A stretch of 57,533 nucleotides of DNA from Pantoea wallisii (GCF_002095485.1 NZ_MLFS01000024.1:1-57533); one strand, 5' to 3'. Shown: positions 1-11,859, counted from the stretch's first letter. Numbers and translations: made by a program. Notes: a model not told the origin generated them from the sequence alone.

Positions 1-672
1 CTGCGCGGTGGCGTGGCGGGCGCGCTGCAGCAGGGAGCGCTGTGGCAGGCAACGTTTACGTCACTGCGTATCGCCGTGGGTGCGGGCGTCTTGTGCGTGG
101 TACTCACCATGATGCTGCTGTGGAGCAGCCGCGAACTGCGCCAGCGCCAGCGGCTGGTCCCGGCGCAGGCGATGGAGATGAGCGGCATGCTGATTCTGGC
201 AATGCCGGGGATCGTACTGGCCAGTGGCTTTTTCCTGCTGTTCAATGCCACGACAGGCCTGCCGCAGCGCGCCGATGGCCTGGTAATATTTACCAATGCG
301 CTGATCGCCATTCCCTACGCCATGAAAGTGCTGGAGAACCCGATGCGCGATATCAGCGCCCGCTATGGCCAGCTGTGTGCCGCGCTGGGCATATCCGGTT
401 TTAATCGCCTGCGGTTAATTGAGCTGCGCGCGCTTAAGCGCCCGCTGGCACAGGCGCTGGCCTTTGCCTGCGTCTTGTCGATTGGCGATTTTGGCGTGGT
501 TGCGCTGTTTGGCAGCGCCGATTTCCGCACGCTGCCCTTTTATCTGTACCAGCAGATTGGTGCTTATCGCGGTGCCGACGGCGCCGTAACTGCCCTGCTA
601 CTTCTGCTGCTCTGTTTATTACTCTTCACGCTGATGGAAAAACTGCCGGGTCGCCATGCTGATACTGAATAA
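1..672 (+). CDS. thiP: Thiamine/TPP ABC transporter permease ThiP, 3' part
   Basis: Inner-membrane permease of the thiamine / thiamine pyrophosphate importer ThiBPQ. The reading frame is open from base 1, so only about the last 223 residues are present; the family is about 530 residues. Visible are five hydrophobic segments, including one near residues 20-40 and a Leu-rich last one, and the EAA-type cytoplasmic loop (Ala-Leu-Gly-Ile-Ser-Gly followed by an Arg/Leu-rich stretch, about bases 385-450) that contacts the ATPase. The stop TAA at 670-672 overlaps the thiQ start by 17 bases, so the two are translationally linked. The substrate-binding gene thiB and any TPP riboswitch would lie upstream of the window. 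Identification rests on the sequence plus the thiQ and yabI neighbours. Confidence 0.93.
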   Translation: MRGGVAGALQQGALWQATFTSLRIAVGAGVLCVVLTMMLLWSSRELRQRQRLVPAQAMEMSGMLILAMPGIVLASGFFLLFNATTGLPQRADGLVIFTNALIAIPYAMKVLENPMRDISARYGQLCAALGISGFNRLRLIELRALKRPLAQALAFACVLSIGDFGVVALFGSADFRTLPFYLYQQIGAYRGADGAVTALLLLLLCLLLFTLMEKLPGRHADTE

Positions 673-1357
673 TCTGACTTACCTGTACCAGCATCTGCCG
701 ATGCGCTTTAGCTTTCGTGCGCAGGCCGGTGAACGGCTGGCGATTCTGGGCCCAAGCGGGGCGGGGAAAAGCACCCTGCTGAGCCTGCTCGGCGGCTTTT
801 TGCCGGTCAGCCAGGGCAGCGTAGTGATTGCGGGTGTCGATCACACGCACAGCGTGCCCTCAGCCCGACCGGTGTCGATGCTGTTCCAGGAGAACAATCT
901 GTTCCCGCACCTCACGGTGCAGCAGAATCTCGGGCTGGGGTTGCACCCCGGCCTGAAGCTCACGCGTGACCAGCAGCAGCAGGTGACGCACATCGCCGAA
1001 CAGACCGGCCTGCAGGAGATGCTTACGCGCCTGCCGGGTCAGCTCTCCGGCGGTCAGCGACAGCGCGTGGCGCTGGCGCGCTGCCTGCTGCGTAATCAGC
1101 CGGTGCTACTGCTGGATGAGCCCTTCTCGGCGCTCGATCCGGCACTGCGCGGAGAGATGCTGCAGCTGGTGCGTTCGGTGTGTGAAGCGCGCAATATTAC
1201 GCTGCTGATGGTGTCGCACAGTCTGGAGGATGCGCAGCAGATCGCCGCGCGCAGCCTGGTGATTGTTGATGGACGGGTTTACTGGGATGGGCAGACCGCC
1301 AGCCTGCTGGCAGGGAAAAGTGAAGCCGCCGCCATCCTTGGCGTACATTCGCGTTAA
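656..1357 (+). CDS. thiQ: Thiamine ABC transporter ATP-binding protein ThiQ
   Basis: Cytoplasmic ATPase that powers thiamine/TPP uptake through ThiP. The 233-residue product matches the usual length of about 232. It shows a Walker A motif (GPSGAGKST), a Q-loop segment ([11 protein letters not shown]), the ABC signature ([13 protein letters not shown]), Walker B with the D-loop ([11 protein letters not shown]) and the switch His in MVSHSLEDA. The ATG start lies inside the end of thiP. The TAA stop at 1355-1357 lies in a TTAA that also holds the stop of yabI on the other strand, so the convergent pair has no room for a terminator between the coding regions. No sign of truncation. Confidence 0.97.
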   Translation: MLILNNLTYLYQHLPMRFSFRAQAGERLAILGPSGAGKSTLLSLLGGFLPVSQGSVVIAGVDHTHSVPSARPVSMLFQENNLFPHLTVQQNLGLGLHPGLKLTRDQQQQVTHIAEQTGLQEMLTRLPGQLSGGQRQRVALARCLLRNQPVLLLDEPFSALDPALRGEMLQLVRSVCEARNITLLMVSHSLEDAQQIAARSLVIVDGRVYWDGQTASLLAGKSEAAAILGVHSR

Positions 1358-2118
1358 GCGAAGAACACTTTCCACAGTAGCTGCAGGAAAATCGGCATCA
1401 TCGGGTGGAACAGCAGCGCAATAAACGCCGCCACCGCCACGCCGGCCATCAGCGGAGCCAGCCAGCGCAGGCGGTCCCTCGGCAGATACTTCGATGCCCA
1501 GTCCACGGTTTTCCCGCTGCGCCACCAGCGCCACAGCAGCCATCCACCCAGCCACAGCAGTATTGTCACCAGTAACAGCAGCCATTTGAAGCTGTCGCCC
1601 TGCGCCGCCTGCGGCACGTCAATCGCCACGCCCGCCAAAATGCCCGGCATCAGATAGGCCGGCGGCCAGAGAATGCAGCCGATAATGTTGGGCGGCAGGA
1701 ACTTGCGCACCGGCAGTTCGAGCATGCCGGCGGCCAGCGGGATCAGCGGGCGCGTCGGGCCGACAAAACGCCCGACCAGAATGGTGAACATGCTGTGCTG
1801 ATGCAGCGCGTGCTCGGTTTTATCCAGCAGGCCCTGATACTTCTTCAGGTACTTCCAGCGGTGCAGCGGCCCCTGGAATTTCCAGCCGATACCGTAGGAG
1901 ACCCAGTCACCAATCAGGCAGCCAGCCAGCCCGGCCGCCCAGGCAGGATAGAGCCCTATCTGGCCGCTCCCTACCAGCGCGCCGAGACTGGCCATCAATA
2001 CCGTGCCTGGCAACAGTAAGCCGACAAACGCCAGCGACTCTAAAAAGGTCACCAGCGCAACGGCGATGAGGGCGTACTCCAGCGATTGCGTAAACAGGTG
2101 TTGAATCCAGGCTTCCAT
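1354..2118 (-). CDS. yabI: DedA family membrane protein YabI
   Basis: Inner-membrane protein of the DedA superfamily, which in E. coli supports membrane homeostasis and probably undecaprenyl-phosphate recycling; the exact role of YabI is less certain. The 254-residue product equals the E. coli length. It has the N-terminal hydrophobic pair (residues about 15-55), the [10 protein letters not shown] region, the family motif [16 protein letters not shown] near residue 115 with its conserved Arg residues, and two C-terminal membrane segments. It converges on thiQ and shares the 4-base TTAA with it. It is divergent from polB, with 173 bases between starts. The araC-araBAD genes that separate these two in E. 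coli are absent. Confidence 0.94.
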   Translation of the reverse strand: MEAWIQHLFTQSLEYALIAVALVTFLESLAFVGLLLPGTVLMASLGALVGSGQIGLYPAWAAGLAGCLIGDWVSYGIGWKFQGPLHRWKYLKKYQGLLDKTEHALHQHSMFTILVGRFVGPTRPLIPLAAGMLELPVRKFLPPNIIGCILWPPAYLMPGILAGVAIDVPQAAQGDSFKWLLLLVTILLWLGGWLLWRWWRSGKTVDWASKYLPRDRLRWLAPLMAGVAVAAFIALLFHPMMPIFLQLLWKVFFA

Positions 2119-2291
2119 AACTATCCTCTGCGGAATATAGAGGCTGGATTGTCCGGAGCCGGAGCGGAAGCGTCAAGGCAAGATTTGTAGGGTTTTCCCT
2201 TGCGGCACGTCGCGTGCGTTCACAAGAGGATTTGGCGATACTGGATAAACATCCATGTTATACTGTCTGTCATTCACTTTCCGGAGTTAAC

Positions 2292-4651
2292 GTGACCGAT
2301 CCACGCGCAGGCTTTCTCTTAACCCGCCACTGGCGGGACACCCCTGGCGGCAGCGAAGTGGTGCTGTGGCTGGCAACGGATAGCGGCCCGCAGCGGCTGG
2401 TACTGCCCGCGCAGGAGTCGGTCGCCTTTATTCCGCAGGTGTTTCGCCGCCAAACCGAAGCGCTGATCGCCGGTGAGTCCCACACGCGCCTGCAAACGCT
2501 CGAGCTGAAAGATTTCCGCCGCCGTCCGGTATTTGGTCTCTACTGCCGTAGCCACCGCCAGTTACAAAATCTGGAAAAACGCCTGCGCGAAAACGGTATT
2601 GCAGTATACGAGGCCGATATCCGGCCACCGGAGCGCTACCTGATGGAGCGCTTTATTACTGCGCCGGTGTGGTTCAGCGGCGAAGCGCGCGGCGACAGCC
2701 TGGTTAATGCGCGCCTGAAGCCCCATCCCGACTATCGCCCGCAGCTGAAATGGGTTTCGCTGGATATTGAAACCACGCAGCACGGTGAGCTGTACTGCAT
2801 CGGGCTGGAGGGTTGTGGCCAGCGGCAGGTCTACATGCTCGGACCGCCTAACGGCGATGCCGGCGCGCTCGATTTCGAACTTATCTACGTCGATAGCCGT
2901 CCGCAGCTGCTGGAGCAGCTCAATGCCTGGTTTGTGCGCCACGATCCTGACGTCATCATCGGCTGGAACGTGGTGCAGTTTGATCTGCGCGTATTACAGA
3001 AACACGCTGACCGCTACAACATTCCGTTGCGGCTGGGGCGCCATAACCAGCCGCTGGAGTGGCGTGAGCACGGCTTTAAGCCCGGCGTCTTTTTTGCTCA
3101 GGCCAGCGGACGTCTGGTGATCGATGGCATTGAAGCGCTGAAATCGGCCTTCTGGGACTTCCCCTCTTTTAGCCTGGAAGCGGTATCGCGCCAGCTGCTG
3201 GGAGAAGGCAAAGCCATCAATAATCCGTGGCAGCGCATGGAGGAGATCAACTGGCGATTCGCCAATGACAAACCGGCGCTGGCGAAGTACAACCTGAAGG
3301 ATTGCGAGCTGGTAACGCGCATTTTTCAGCACACCGCCATCATGCCCTTTCTGCTGGAGCGCGCCACCGTCAACGGCCTGGCGGTGGATCGCCACGGCGG
3401 CTCGGTAGCGGCCTTCAGCCACCTTTACATTCCGCGTATGCACCGGGCAGGCTTTGTTGCCCCCAATATGGGCGAAGTCGCGCCAGATGCCAGCCCCGGC
3501 GGCTACGTGATGGATTCACGCCCGGGGCTGTATGATTCTGTGCTGGTGCTGGACTATAAAAGCCTCTATCCGTCGATCATCCGTACATTCCTCATCGACC
3601 CGGTCGGGCTGGTCGAGGGGCTGGCGCATCCGGAGGATGCCGATTCGGTGCCTGGCTTCCGCGATGCCCGTTTTTCACGCCATACGCACTGCCTGCCGGC
3701 GATTGTCGGGCAGATTTGGCAGGGGCGCGAAGCGGCCAAACGGGACGGCAATCAGCCGCTGTCGCAGGCGCTGAAGATAATCATGAACGCCCTGTATGGC
3801 GTACTGGGCACCAGCGCCTGCCGCTTCTTTGATCCGCGCCTTGCCTCCTCTATCACGCTGCGCGGTCACGCGATTATGCAGCAGACGCGTGAGCTGATTG
3901 AGGCGCAGGGTTTCGATGTTATCTATGGTGATACCGACTCCACTTTTGTCTGGCTGAAAGGCGTGCACAGCGAAGCCGGGGCGGCGGCCATCGGGCATCG
4001 CCTGACAGAGCATGTTAACACCTGGTGGCGACAGCATCTGCAGCAGACATATGGCCTGGATAGCGCGCTGGAGCTGGAGTATGAAACCCACTTCAGCCGC
4101 TTCCTGATGCCTACCATTCGCGGTGCCGAACAGGGCAGCAAGAAGCGCTACGCCGGGCTGATTCGCCACGAGGATGGCGAGCGGCTGGTGTTTAAGGGGC
4201 TGGAGTCGGTACGCACCGACTGGACGCCGCTGGCGCAGCAGTTTCAGCAGACGCTGTATGGCCGCATTTTCCGCGGCGAGCCCTGGCAGGATTACATCCG
4301 GACGACCGTGGCGCAACTGCTGGCGGGTGAGCTGGACGATCAGCTGGTGTATAAAAAACGTCTGCGCCGCCCGCTGAAAGATTACGAACGTAATGTGCCA
4401 CCACACGTACGCGCTGCGCGCCTGGCTGACGAACACAATCGCAAGCTGCAGCGGCCGCTGCAGTACCAGAATGGCGGCTCCATCCGCTATGTGATGCAAC
4501 CGCCGGGCCGGAACCGCTGGAGGCGCGCAGCACGCCGCTGGACTACGATCACTACGTGAGCAAGCAGTTACAGCCGGTTGCCGACGGGATTTTACCCTTC
4601 GTCGGTGATGACTTTGCTACACTGATTACCGGGCAGCTGGGGCTTTTTTGA
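2292..4651 (+). CDS. polB: DNA polymerase II PolB (one frame break near 4507)
   Basis: Family B DNA polymerase with 3'-5' proofreading, used in replication restart and damage tolerance. I place the start at GTG 2292 because GGAG at 2283-2286 gives good spacing and homology begins there ([16 protein letters not shown]); the open frame itself begins at 2214. Exonuclease motif I (SLDIETT), motif II ([11 protein letters not shown]), polymerase motif A ([11 protein letters not shown]), motif B ([17 protein letters not shown]) and motif C ([10 protein letters not shown]) are all intact. The frame fails at about 4505-4507: after YVMQPPG the product runs off, while the -1 frame continues with [17 protein letters not shown] and ends GQLGLF at 4649-4651. 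One extra G in the GGG run restores a 786-residue protein (E. coli 783). A sequence error is the likeliest cause. Confidence 0.93.
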
Positions 4652-4802
4652 CAGGTGACGAATGCCCTGCCATCCAGTACCATAGCGCCCTTCCTGATTC
4701 TCACCGCACTCACAACCTGACCAGACACCTGTTTGGCGGTTCAGTATTGCCTGAGAGCAGTTGAACATCTTTATGTCATTTTGAGAATCGAGCTAAAAAT
4801 AT

Positions 4803-7707
4803 ATGGTTTTTACACTGGGTCAGCGCTGGATTAGTGATACGGAAAGTGAACTGGGACTGGGTACGGTTGTGGCGCTGGATACGCGCATGGTCACGATTAT
4901 GTTTCCTGCAACCGGCGAAAACCGCCTTTATGCCCGTAATGATTCCCCTGTTACCCGTGTGATTTTTAATCCGGGTGATACCGTCACCAGCCATGATGGC
5001 TGGCAGATGCAGGTGGATGAAGTCCGCAACGAAAATGATTTAGTGACGTATATCGGCACGCGTCTCGATACTGAAGAGAACAATGTAGTGCTGCGCGAAG
5101 TGATGCTCGACAGCAAGCTGGTGTTCAGCAAGCCGCAGGATCGCCTGTTTGCCGGCCAGCTGGACCGCATGGATCGCTTCGCCCTGCGCTTCCGCGCGCG
5201 TAAATATCAGAGCGAGCAGTACCGCCTGCCGATCAGCGGCCTGCGCGGTATGCGCACTAACCTGATTCCGCATCAGCTGCATATCGCGCACGATGTGGGC
5301 CGTCGTCATGCGCCCCGCGTGCTGCTGGCGGATGAAGTGGGCCTGGGGAAAACCATCGAAGCCGGTATGATCATTCAGCAGCAGCTGCTGGCCGGTCGGG
5401 CCGATCGCGTGCTGATCGTCGTGCCCGAAACCCTGCAGCATCAGTGGCTGGTAGAGATGCTGCGTCGCTTCAACCTGCGCTTTGCGCTGTTTGATGATGA
5501 CCGCTACACCGAAGCGCAGCACGATAGCGACAACCCGTTTGATACCGAACAGTTGATTATCTGCTCGCTGGATTTCGTGCGCCGTAATAAGCAGCGTCTT
5601 GAGCTGATGGCTGACGCCGACTGGGATCTGCTGGTGGTGGATGAAGCGCACCATCTGGCATGGAGCGAAGCGGCGCCCAGCCGCGAGTATCAGGTCATTG
5701 AGCAGCTGGCAGAGAAAACGCCAGGCGTGCTGCTGCTGACCGCCACACCAGAGCAGCTCGGCATGGAGAGCCATTTTGCCCGCCTGCGCCTGCTCGATCC
5801 CAATCGCTTCCACGATTTCAGCCAGTTTGTCGCTGAGCAGCAGCACTATCGTCCGGTCGCGGATGCCGTCAGCTCACTGCTGGCCGATCAGGCCATCAGC
5901 AAGGATGAGATGAACCTGATCAATGAGCTGGTTGGCGAGCAGGATATCGAACCGCTACTGCAGGTAGCGAACAGCGATCGTGAAGGCAAAGAGGATGCGC
6001 GCAAAGAGCTGATCGCTATGCTGATGGATCGTCATGGCACCAGCCGCGTCCTGTTCCGCAACACGCGTAACGGCGTAAAAGGCTTCCCGAAACGCGAACT
6101 GCATCAGATCCGCCTGCCCTTACCGGCCCAGTATCAAACGGCAATCAAAGTCTCCGGTATTATGGGTGCCCGCAAAAGTGCGGAAGAGCGCGCGCGCGAT
6201 ATGCTCTATCCGGAGCAGATTTATCAGGAGTTTGAAGGCGATAGCGGTACGTGGTGGAACTTCGACCCGCGCGTAGAGTGGCTGATGGGCTACCTCACCA
6301 GCAACCGTAAAGAGAAAGTGCTGGTGATCTGCGCCAAAGCCGCCACTGCGCTCCAGCTGGAGCAGGTGCTGCGGGAGCGCGAAGGCATTCGTGCCGCCGT
6401 GTTCCACGAAGGCCTCTCTATCATTGAGCGCGACCGCGCGGCGGCATTCTTCGCCTCCCAGGATGAGGGCGCCCAGGTGCTGCTCTGCTCAGAGATTGGC
6501 TCTGAAGGCCGTAACTTCCAGTTTGCCAGCCGCCTGGTGATGTTCGATCTGCCGTTTAACCCGGATCTGCTGGAGCAGCGTATCGGGCGTCTCGATCGTA
6601 TTGGTCAGCTGCATGATATCCAGATCCTTGTGCCATGGCTGGAGAAAACGGCGCAGGCCGTGCTGCTGCGCTGGTATCACGAGGGGCTGGACGCGTTCGA
6701 GCACACCTGCCCGACCGGCCGCACCATTTACGATCAGCAGTACAATCAGCTGATTGAGTACCTGGCGGCGCCGGAGAATCCGGAAGGGCTGGACACATTC
6801 ATCGCTGAGAGCCGCAAGCAGCATGATGCACTGAAAACGCAGCTGGAGCAGGGGCGCGATCGCCTGCTGGAGCTGAACTCCAACGGTGGCGAAGCAGCGC
6901 AGGCGCTGGCCGATGCGATTGGCGAGCAGGATAACGACACCGAGCTGGTGAACTTCGCGCTGAACCTGTTTGATATCGTCGGGATTAATCAGGAAGACCG
7001 CAGCGATAATCTGATCGTGCTGACGCCGTCAGATCACATGCTGGTACCCGATTTCCCAGGCCTGCCGGAAGAGGGTTGCACCGTGACCTTTAACCGTAAT
7101 CAGGCGCTGTCACGCGAAGACACCCAGTTCATCACCTGGGAACATCCGCTGATTCGCAACGGCCTGGATCTGATTCTCTCCGGCGATACCGGCAGCTGTG
7201 CGCTGTCGCTGCTGAAGAACAAGGCGCTGCCGGTTGGCACCCTGCTGGTAGAGATGATCTACGTGGTGGAAGCCCAGGCGCCGAAAAACCTGCAGCTGAC
7301 CCGCTTCCTGCCGCCTACGCCAGTGCGTTTGCTGATGGATCGCGCCGGTAATAATCTTGCCGGTAAAGTGGAGTTTGAGAGCTTTAACCGGCAGCTGAAT
7401 GCGGTCAATCGCCATACCGGCAGCAAGCTGGTCAACGCGGTACAGCAGGATGTGCACGCCATTCTGACGCAGGCCGAAAAGGTGATTGTGCCGGAAGCGC
7501 AGGCGCTGATTGCGGCCGCGAAAGCGGAAGCCGACGAGAAGCTGAGCGCCGAACTGTCCCGCCTGGAAGCGCTGAGAGCGGTTAACCCAAACATCCGTGA
7601 TGATGAGGTTGAAGCGCTGGAGAGCAATCGTGAACAGGTGCTGGCGAGCTTGGCGAAGCAACTGGCGTCTTGATGCACTGCGTTTGATCGTGGTTACGCA
7701 CCAATAA
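4803..7707 (+). CDS. rapA: RNA polymerase recycling ATPase RapA (HepA); C-terminal frame break
   Basis: SWI/SNF-type ATPase that binds RNA polymerase and helps recycle stalled post-termination complexes. It opens with [20 protein letters not shown] as in E. coli. Helicase motifs are clear: [15 protein letters not shown] (Walker A), VVDEAHHL (DEAH box), [10 protein letters not shown] (motif III) and [12 protein letters not shown] (motif VI). The direct frame stops at 7673 after [10 protein letters not shown], whereas another frame carries [15 protein letters not shown] to a TAA at 7705-7707, almost identical to the E. coli C-terminus. The break lies between about 7640 and 7662 and needs one base removed or two added. 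The repaired length is close to the family's 968 residues. rluA follows after 17 bases. Confidence 0.94.
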
Positions 7708-7724
7708 CCGGAGCCGCCTCAATC

Positions 7725-8384
7725 ATGCTAATGGAACCTTACAATCCGCCGCGCGATCCCTGGCTGCACACGCTGTACCAGGACGAGCATATTATGGTGG
7801 TAAACAAGCCGAGCGGTTTACTCTCGGTACCGGGCCGTCTGGAGGAGCACAAAGATAGCGTGATGACGCGCATTCAGCGTGACTTCCCGCAGGCGGAGTC
7901 GGTTCACCGGCTCGATATGGCGACCAGCGGCGTGATTGTGGTGGCGCTGAACAAAGCGGCGGAGCGTGAGCTGAAGCGGCAGTTTCGCGAGCGCGAGCCC
8001 GCTAAATACTACGTGGCGCGCATCTGGGGCCATCCGGCGGCAGAAAAAGGCGTGATTGATCTGCCGCTGATTTGCGACTGGCCCAATCGGCCAAAGCAGA
8101 TGGTCAGCGTTGAACACGGTAAACCGGCGCAGACAGAGTATCAGGTGCTGGCGTATGAGGCGGGTAACAGCGCACGCGTTCAGCTGAAGCCGATTACCGG
8201 TCGCTCGCATCAGCTGCGTGTACATCTGCTGGCGCTGGGCCATCCGATTTTGGGCGATCGCTTTTACGCGCATCCGGAGGCACTGGCGATGGCGCCCCGC
8301 CTGCAGCTGCACGCCGAATCGCTGACGATCACCCATCCGGCTTTCGGCAACAGCATGACATTCCGGCAGCCCGCCGATTTTTAG
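7725..8384 (+). CDS. rluA: Dual 23S rRNA/tRNA pseudouridine synthase RluA
   Basis: Makes pseudouridine 746 in 23S rRNA and 32 in several tRNAs. The 219-residue length equals the E. coli protein. The catalytic motif HRLDMATSG (Asp is the nucleophile) is near residue 64 and the conserved KPITGRSHQLRVH segment near residue 157. The N-terminus (YNPPRDPWL) supports the ATG at 7725; a second in-frame ATG at 7731 is possible. It follows rapA by 17 bases and is probably cotranscribed with it. It converges on djlA, and the gap holds two palindromes. Confidence 0.96.
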   Translation: MLMEPYNPPRDPWLHTLYQDEHIMVVNKPSGLLSVPGRLEEHKDSVMTRIQRDFPQAESVHRLDMATSGVIVVALNKAAERELKRQFREREPAKYYVARIWGHPAAEKGVIDLPLICDWPNRPKQMVSVEHGKPAQTEYQVLAYEAGNSARVQLKPITGRSHQLRVHLLALGHPILGDRFYAHPEALAMAPRLQLHAESLTITHPAFGNSMTFRQPADF

Positions 8385-8394
8385 TCATAAAAAA

Positions 8395-8414
8395 GGTCGT
8401 CATCAATGACGACC
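8395..8414 (-). terminator. Hairpin followed by T-run on minus strand, end of djlA
   Basis: Perfect palindrome GGTCGTCATCAATGACGACC. On the minus strand it is followed by six T (the A-run 8389-8394), so it fits an intrinsic terminator for djlA. On the plus strand a weaker T-poor flank follows, so any rluA termination would be weaker. It also belongs to the GGTC...GACC palindrome family found at other convergent gene ends here. Confidence 0.7.
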
Positions 8415-8423
8415 TTACAAAAC

Positions 8424-8443
8424 AGACGTCATTGATGACGTCT
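8424..8443. repeat. Second palindrome between rluA and djlA
   Basis: Perfect palindrome AGACGTCATTGATGACGTCT that runs into the djlA stop codon. Read on the minus strand its core GTCATCAATGAC is identical to that of the hairpin at 8395-8414, so the two look like diverged copies 9 bases apart. No T-run follows on either strand. Confidence 0.6.
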
Positions 8444-9251
8444 ATTTAAATCCCTTCTCCTTGCGAATCAGGTCATAAGCGGCCTGAATCTCCTGCGCTT
8501 TCTGCTTCGCCATCTCCATCATCTCTGGCGGCAACCCTTTCGCCACCAGTTTATCCGGATGGTGCTCGCTCATCAGCTTGCGGTAGGCGCGCTTGATGGT
8601 GGTGCTGTCATCGCTGCTTTTAACTCCCAGCACGCTGCAGGCATCGTCCAGCGTTGGGCCGCGTTTCGCCTGCTGATAAGCGCCGCCATACCCGGAGCCG
8701 CCGCCGAACTGCTGGCCACCCTCCATCATGCGCAGGAACTGGTCAAACTGCGCACGCGAAATGCCCAGCTCTTCGGCAATCACATACAGCACCTGACGTT
8801 CATTCGGGTGCAAAGAGCCATCGGCAAATGCCGCCTGGATCTGAATCTCCAGAAACATCCGGATCAGATCGAAGCGTCCGAAACAGGCGCTGCGCAGCTC
8901 ACGCAATTTATTGCGCAGCGGATAGTCGCTCTGTTTGCCCTCGCGAAAGGCGCGCTGTGCCATGGTGCGCGCTTCGCCATGCAGCTGCATGCGATCCATA
9001 AATAAAGAGGCGATCTGAATATCCGCTTCCGTGACGCGCCCTTTGGATTTGGTCAAATGGCCCATCACCTGGAACGTGGTCCTGAAAAACAGCGTCTGAC
9101 GCGCCTGGTTATTGGCGAAGTAACCCTGTCCCTTTACGCTACGCACTTTATCAAACAGGTGACCAATGATCAGACCCAGTACGATGCCCCAAAAGCCTGC
9201 TCCGGAAATTAAGCCGAGAGCCAGACCAATAACTTTTCCCCAGTAGCGCAT
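8442..9251 (-). CDS. djlA: Membrane-anchored DnaJ-like co-chaperone DjlA
   Basis: Type III J-domain protein anchored in the inner membrane, which works with DnaK and influences Rcs capsule signalling in E. coli. The 269-residue product (E. coli 271) has one N-terminal membrane segment (residues about 7-30, Gly-rich as usual for the dimerising DjlA helix), a TerB-like helical region (about 55-175), a Gly/Gln-rich linker ([12 protein letters not shown]) and a C-terminal J domain with the HPD motif in EHHPDKL. It is divergent from lptD. Confidence 0.96.
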   Translation of the reverse strand: MRYWGKVIGLALGLISGAGFWGIVLGLIIGHLFDKVRSVKGQGYFANNQARQTLFFRTTFQVMGHLTKSKGRVTEADIQIASLFMDRMQLHGEARTMAQRAFREGKQSDYPLRNKLRELRSACFGRFDLIRMFLEIQIQAAFADGSLHPNERQVLYVIAEELGISRAQFDQFLRMMEGGQQFGGGSGYGGAYQQAKRGPTLDDACSVLGVKSSDDSTTIKRAYRKLMSEHHPDKLVAKGLPPEMMEMAKQKAQEIQAAYDLIRKEKGFK

Positions 9252-9433
9252 AAACTCCTCAATTCGCCATGCTTGCGGCCGAAAATTGCATTATCATACC
9301 TGTCATTTATCTCCGCGCCTAACGGCAACGCAGACAGAAAAGGATTAACACTGGCGCAACGCCGGGCGGTACGTTAGTCTCTGTCCGGATTGTCGGCATG
9401 ATGCCAGTTTCCATGGAATTATCGAAACCGCGT

Positions 9434-11805
9434 ATGAAAAAACGTATACCAACCCTGCTGGCTACCATGATTGGTGCAGCGCTCTATAGTCAGCACGCAC
9501 TGGCCGACGATCTGATGTCGCAATGTATGCTGGGCGTGCCGAGCTACAACCGACCGCTGGTCAGTGGTGACACGAATTCGCTGCCGGTCACCATCAACTC
9601 TGATTCAGCCAAAGGGAACTATCCGGACGACGCGGTGTTCACCGGCAATGTCAACGTGCAACAGGGCAACAGCCGCCTGACGGCCGATGAGATGCAGCTG
9701 CATCAGCGTCAGCAGGAGGGGCAAACCACGCCGGTACGCACCGTGGATGCGCTGGGTAATGTGCACTACGACGACAATCAGGTCATCCTGAAAGGTCCGA
9801 AAGCCTGGTCCAACCTGAATACCAAAGACACCAACGTGTGGAACGGTAACTATCAGATGGTTGGCCGCCAGGGCCGCGGCGATGCCGATCAGATGAAACT
9901 GCGCGGTAACAACCGCTATACCATTCTGGAAAACGGCAGCTTTACCTCCTGCCTGCCGGGTTCCAACAGCTGGAGCGTAGTGGGCTCTGAAGTGATTCAG
10001 GACCGTCAGGAAGAGGTGGCGGAGATCTGGAACGCGCGCTTCAAGCTTGGCAACGTGCCGGTGTTCTACAGCCCTTATCTGCAGCTGCCCATTGGCGATC
10101 GTCGCCGCTCCGGCTTCCTGATCCCCAATGCAAAATATGGCAGCAATAACGGTTTCGAATTTATCCTGCCGTACTACTGGAACATTGCGCCGCAGGCCGA
10201 TGCCACTATCACGCCGCACTACATGAGCAAGCGTGGACTGCAGCTGCAGAACGAATTCCGCTATCTGACCCAGTTTGGTGCCGGTTTGATGGAGTTCGAC
10301 TACCTGCAATCGGATAAGCAGTACGATAACGACAAATCCGTGCGTGGCATTGCGCAGGACGACAGCTCTGACCGCTGGCTGTTCTTCTGGCGCCATTCAG
10401 GCGTTTACGACCAGCACTGGCGCTTTAACGCCGACTATACCAAAGTCAGCGATCCCTACTATTTCAACGACCTGGATTCGACCTACTACAGCTCGACCGA
10501 CGGCTACGCCACGCAGAAATTCAGCATCGGCTACGCAGATACCAACTGGGATGCGACGCTGTCGAGCAAGGATTTCCAGGTCTTTGGTACCACCAGCAAC
10601 CGCAATATTTATCGCGCGATGCCGCAGCTCGATCTGAACTTCTATCAGAACGATATCGGGCCCTTTGACGGACGCATCTATGCGCAGGCGGTGAAGTTTA
10701 CCAACGTTAGCGAACGTATGCCGGAAGCTACCCGTCTGCATATCGAACCGACGCTGAACCTGCCGCTCTCTAACGGCTGGGCGAGTCTGGATACGGAAGC
10801 CAAACTGCTGGCCACGCACTACCAGCAGGATGGCATCGACGATTACAACAACTCGTTGAATGCCAACAGCCCAAGCGGCATGCTGAAAGATTCCGTTAAC
10901 CGTACGCTGCCGCAGTTCAAAGTGGATGGCCGCCTGGTCTTCGATCGCAACATGGATTGGGCTGAAGGCTATACCCAGACGCTGGAGCCGCGCGTTCAGT
11001 ATCTCTACATCCCGTATCGCGACCAGAGCAACATCTATCCGTACGACTCTACGCTGCTGCAGACTGACTATACCGGCCTGTTCCGCGACCGCACCTACAG
11101 CGGCCTCGATCGCATTGCGTCATCGAACGAAGTCTCTACCGGTGTGACCACGCGCATTTATGATAACGATCTCGTTGAACGTTTTAACGTTTCTGTGGGT
11201 CAAATCTACTCGTTTACCCCGTCTCGTACCGGCGTAAACCAGACGAATAAAGAAGATGATACCGGCAGCCTGGTGTGGGCCGGCGACACTTACTGGAAAG
11301 TCAGCGATCGCTGGGGCGTCCGTGGTGGCCTGCAATATGACACGCGCCTTGATAACGTTTCGCAGGGAAATGCGATTGTTGAGTACGCCGTGATGCCGAT
11401 CGTATGATCCAGCTCAGCTATCGCTACAGCAGCCCGGAGTATGTGGCGCAGGCGTTGAATAACGCCAGCCTGGTGACCAACCCGATCTATAAAAACGGGA
11501 TTTCACAGGTCGGCACGACGGCCAGCTGGCCGATTGCGGATGCCTGGTCGCTGGTGGGCGGTTACTACTACGACACGCGCAACAGCCGTCCGGCTGAGCA
11601 GATGGTCGGCCTGCAGTACAGCTCCTGCTGCTACGCCATTCGTCTGGGTTACGAGCGCAAGATCAACGGTTGGGAAAACAACGACAGTAAGTATGACAAC
11701 CAAATCTCATTCAACATTGAGCTGCGTGGTCTGAGCTCCAACTATGGCTTAGGCACCAATGAAATGCTGCGTCAGGGCATCATCCCTTACCAGCGCGCTT
11801 TCTGA
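9434..11805 (+). CDS. lptD: LPS-assembly outer-membrane protein LptD (one frame break near 11386)
   Basis: Outer-membrane beta-barrel that, with lipoprotein LptE, inserts lipopolysaccharide into the outer leaflet; essential in most Enterobacterales. The start is set at ATG 9434 ([20 protein letters not shown]), the conserved start of the signal peptide, rather than the upstream ATG codons. An OstA/LptA-like jellyroll follows (about residues 55-190), then the barrel; Cys residues of the disulphide network are seen near the N-terminus and in SSCCYAIR. The first frame ends at 11407, but the next frame continues directly ([16 protein letters not shown]) to 11805. One C added at about 11386 (TACGCC to TACCGCC) restores [12 protein letters not shown] and gives 790 residues (E. 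coli 784). First gene of lptD-surA-pdxA-rsmA-apaG-apaH. Confidence 0.95.
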
Positions 11806-11859
11806 TGTTGTGATGTTTGACAGGCTATCCCGCAGTGCGGAAACAACAATGGATAAAGT

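Noticed and set aside
3675..4499. 274-codon ORF antisense to polB
   Set aside because: It mirrors a conserved high-GC coding gene in frame-shadow fashion and has no recognisable protein features or start signals.
5040..5846. 268-codon ORF antisense to rapA
   Set aside because: Shadow of the conserved rapA frame, rich in Gln/His/Arg as typical for reverse-strand translation of such genes.
9252..9433. Sigma-E promoter for lptD
   Set aside because: Expected from E. coli, but no GGAACTT-type -35 with a matching -10 was found by eye.
11388..11410. Programmed frameshift in lptD, or in the other broken genes
   Set aside because: No slippery heptamer with a downstream structure was seen, relatives encode these proteins in one frame, and the breaks recur in unrelated genes.
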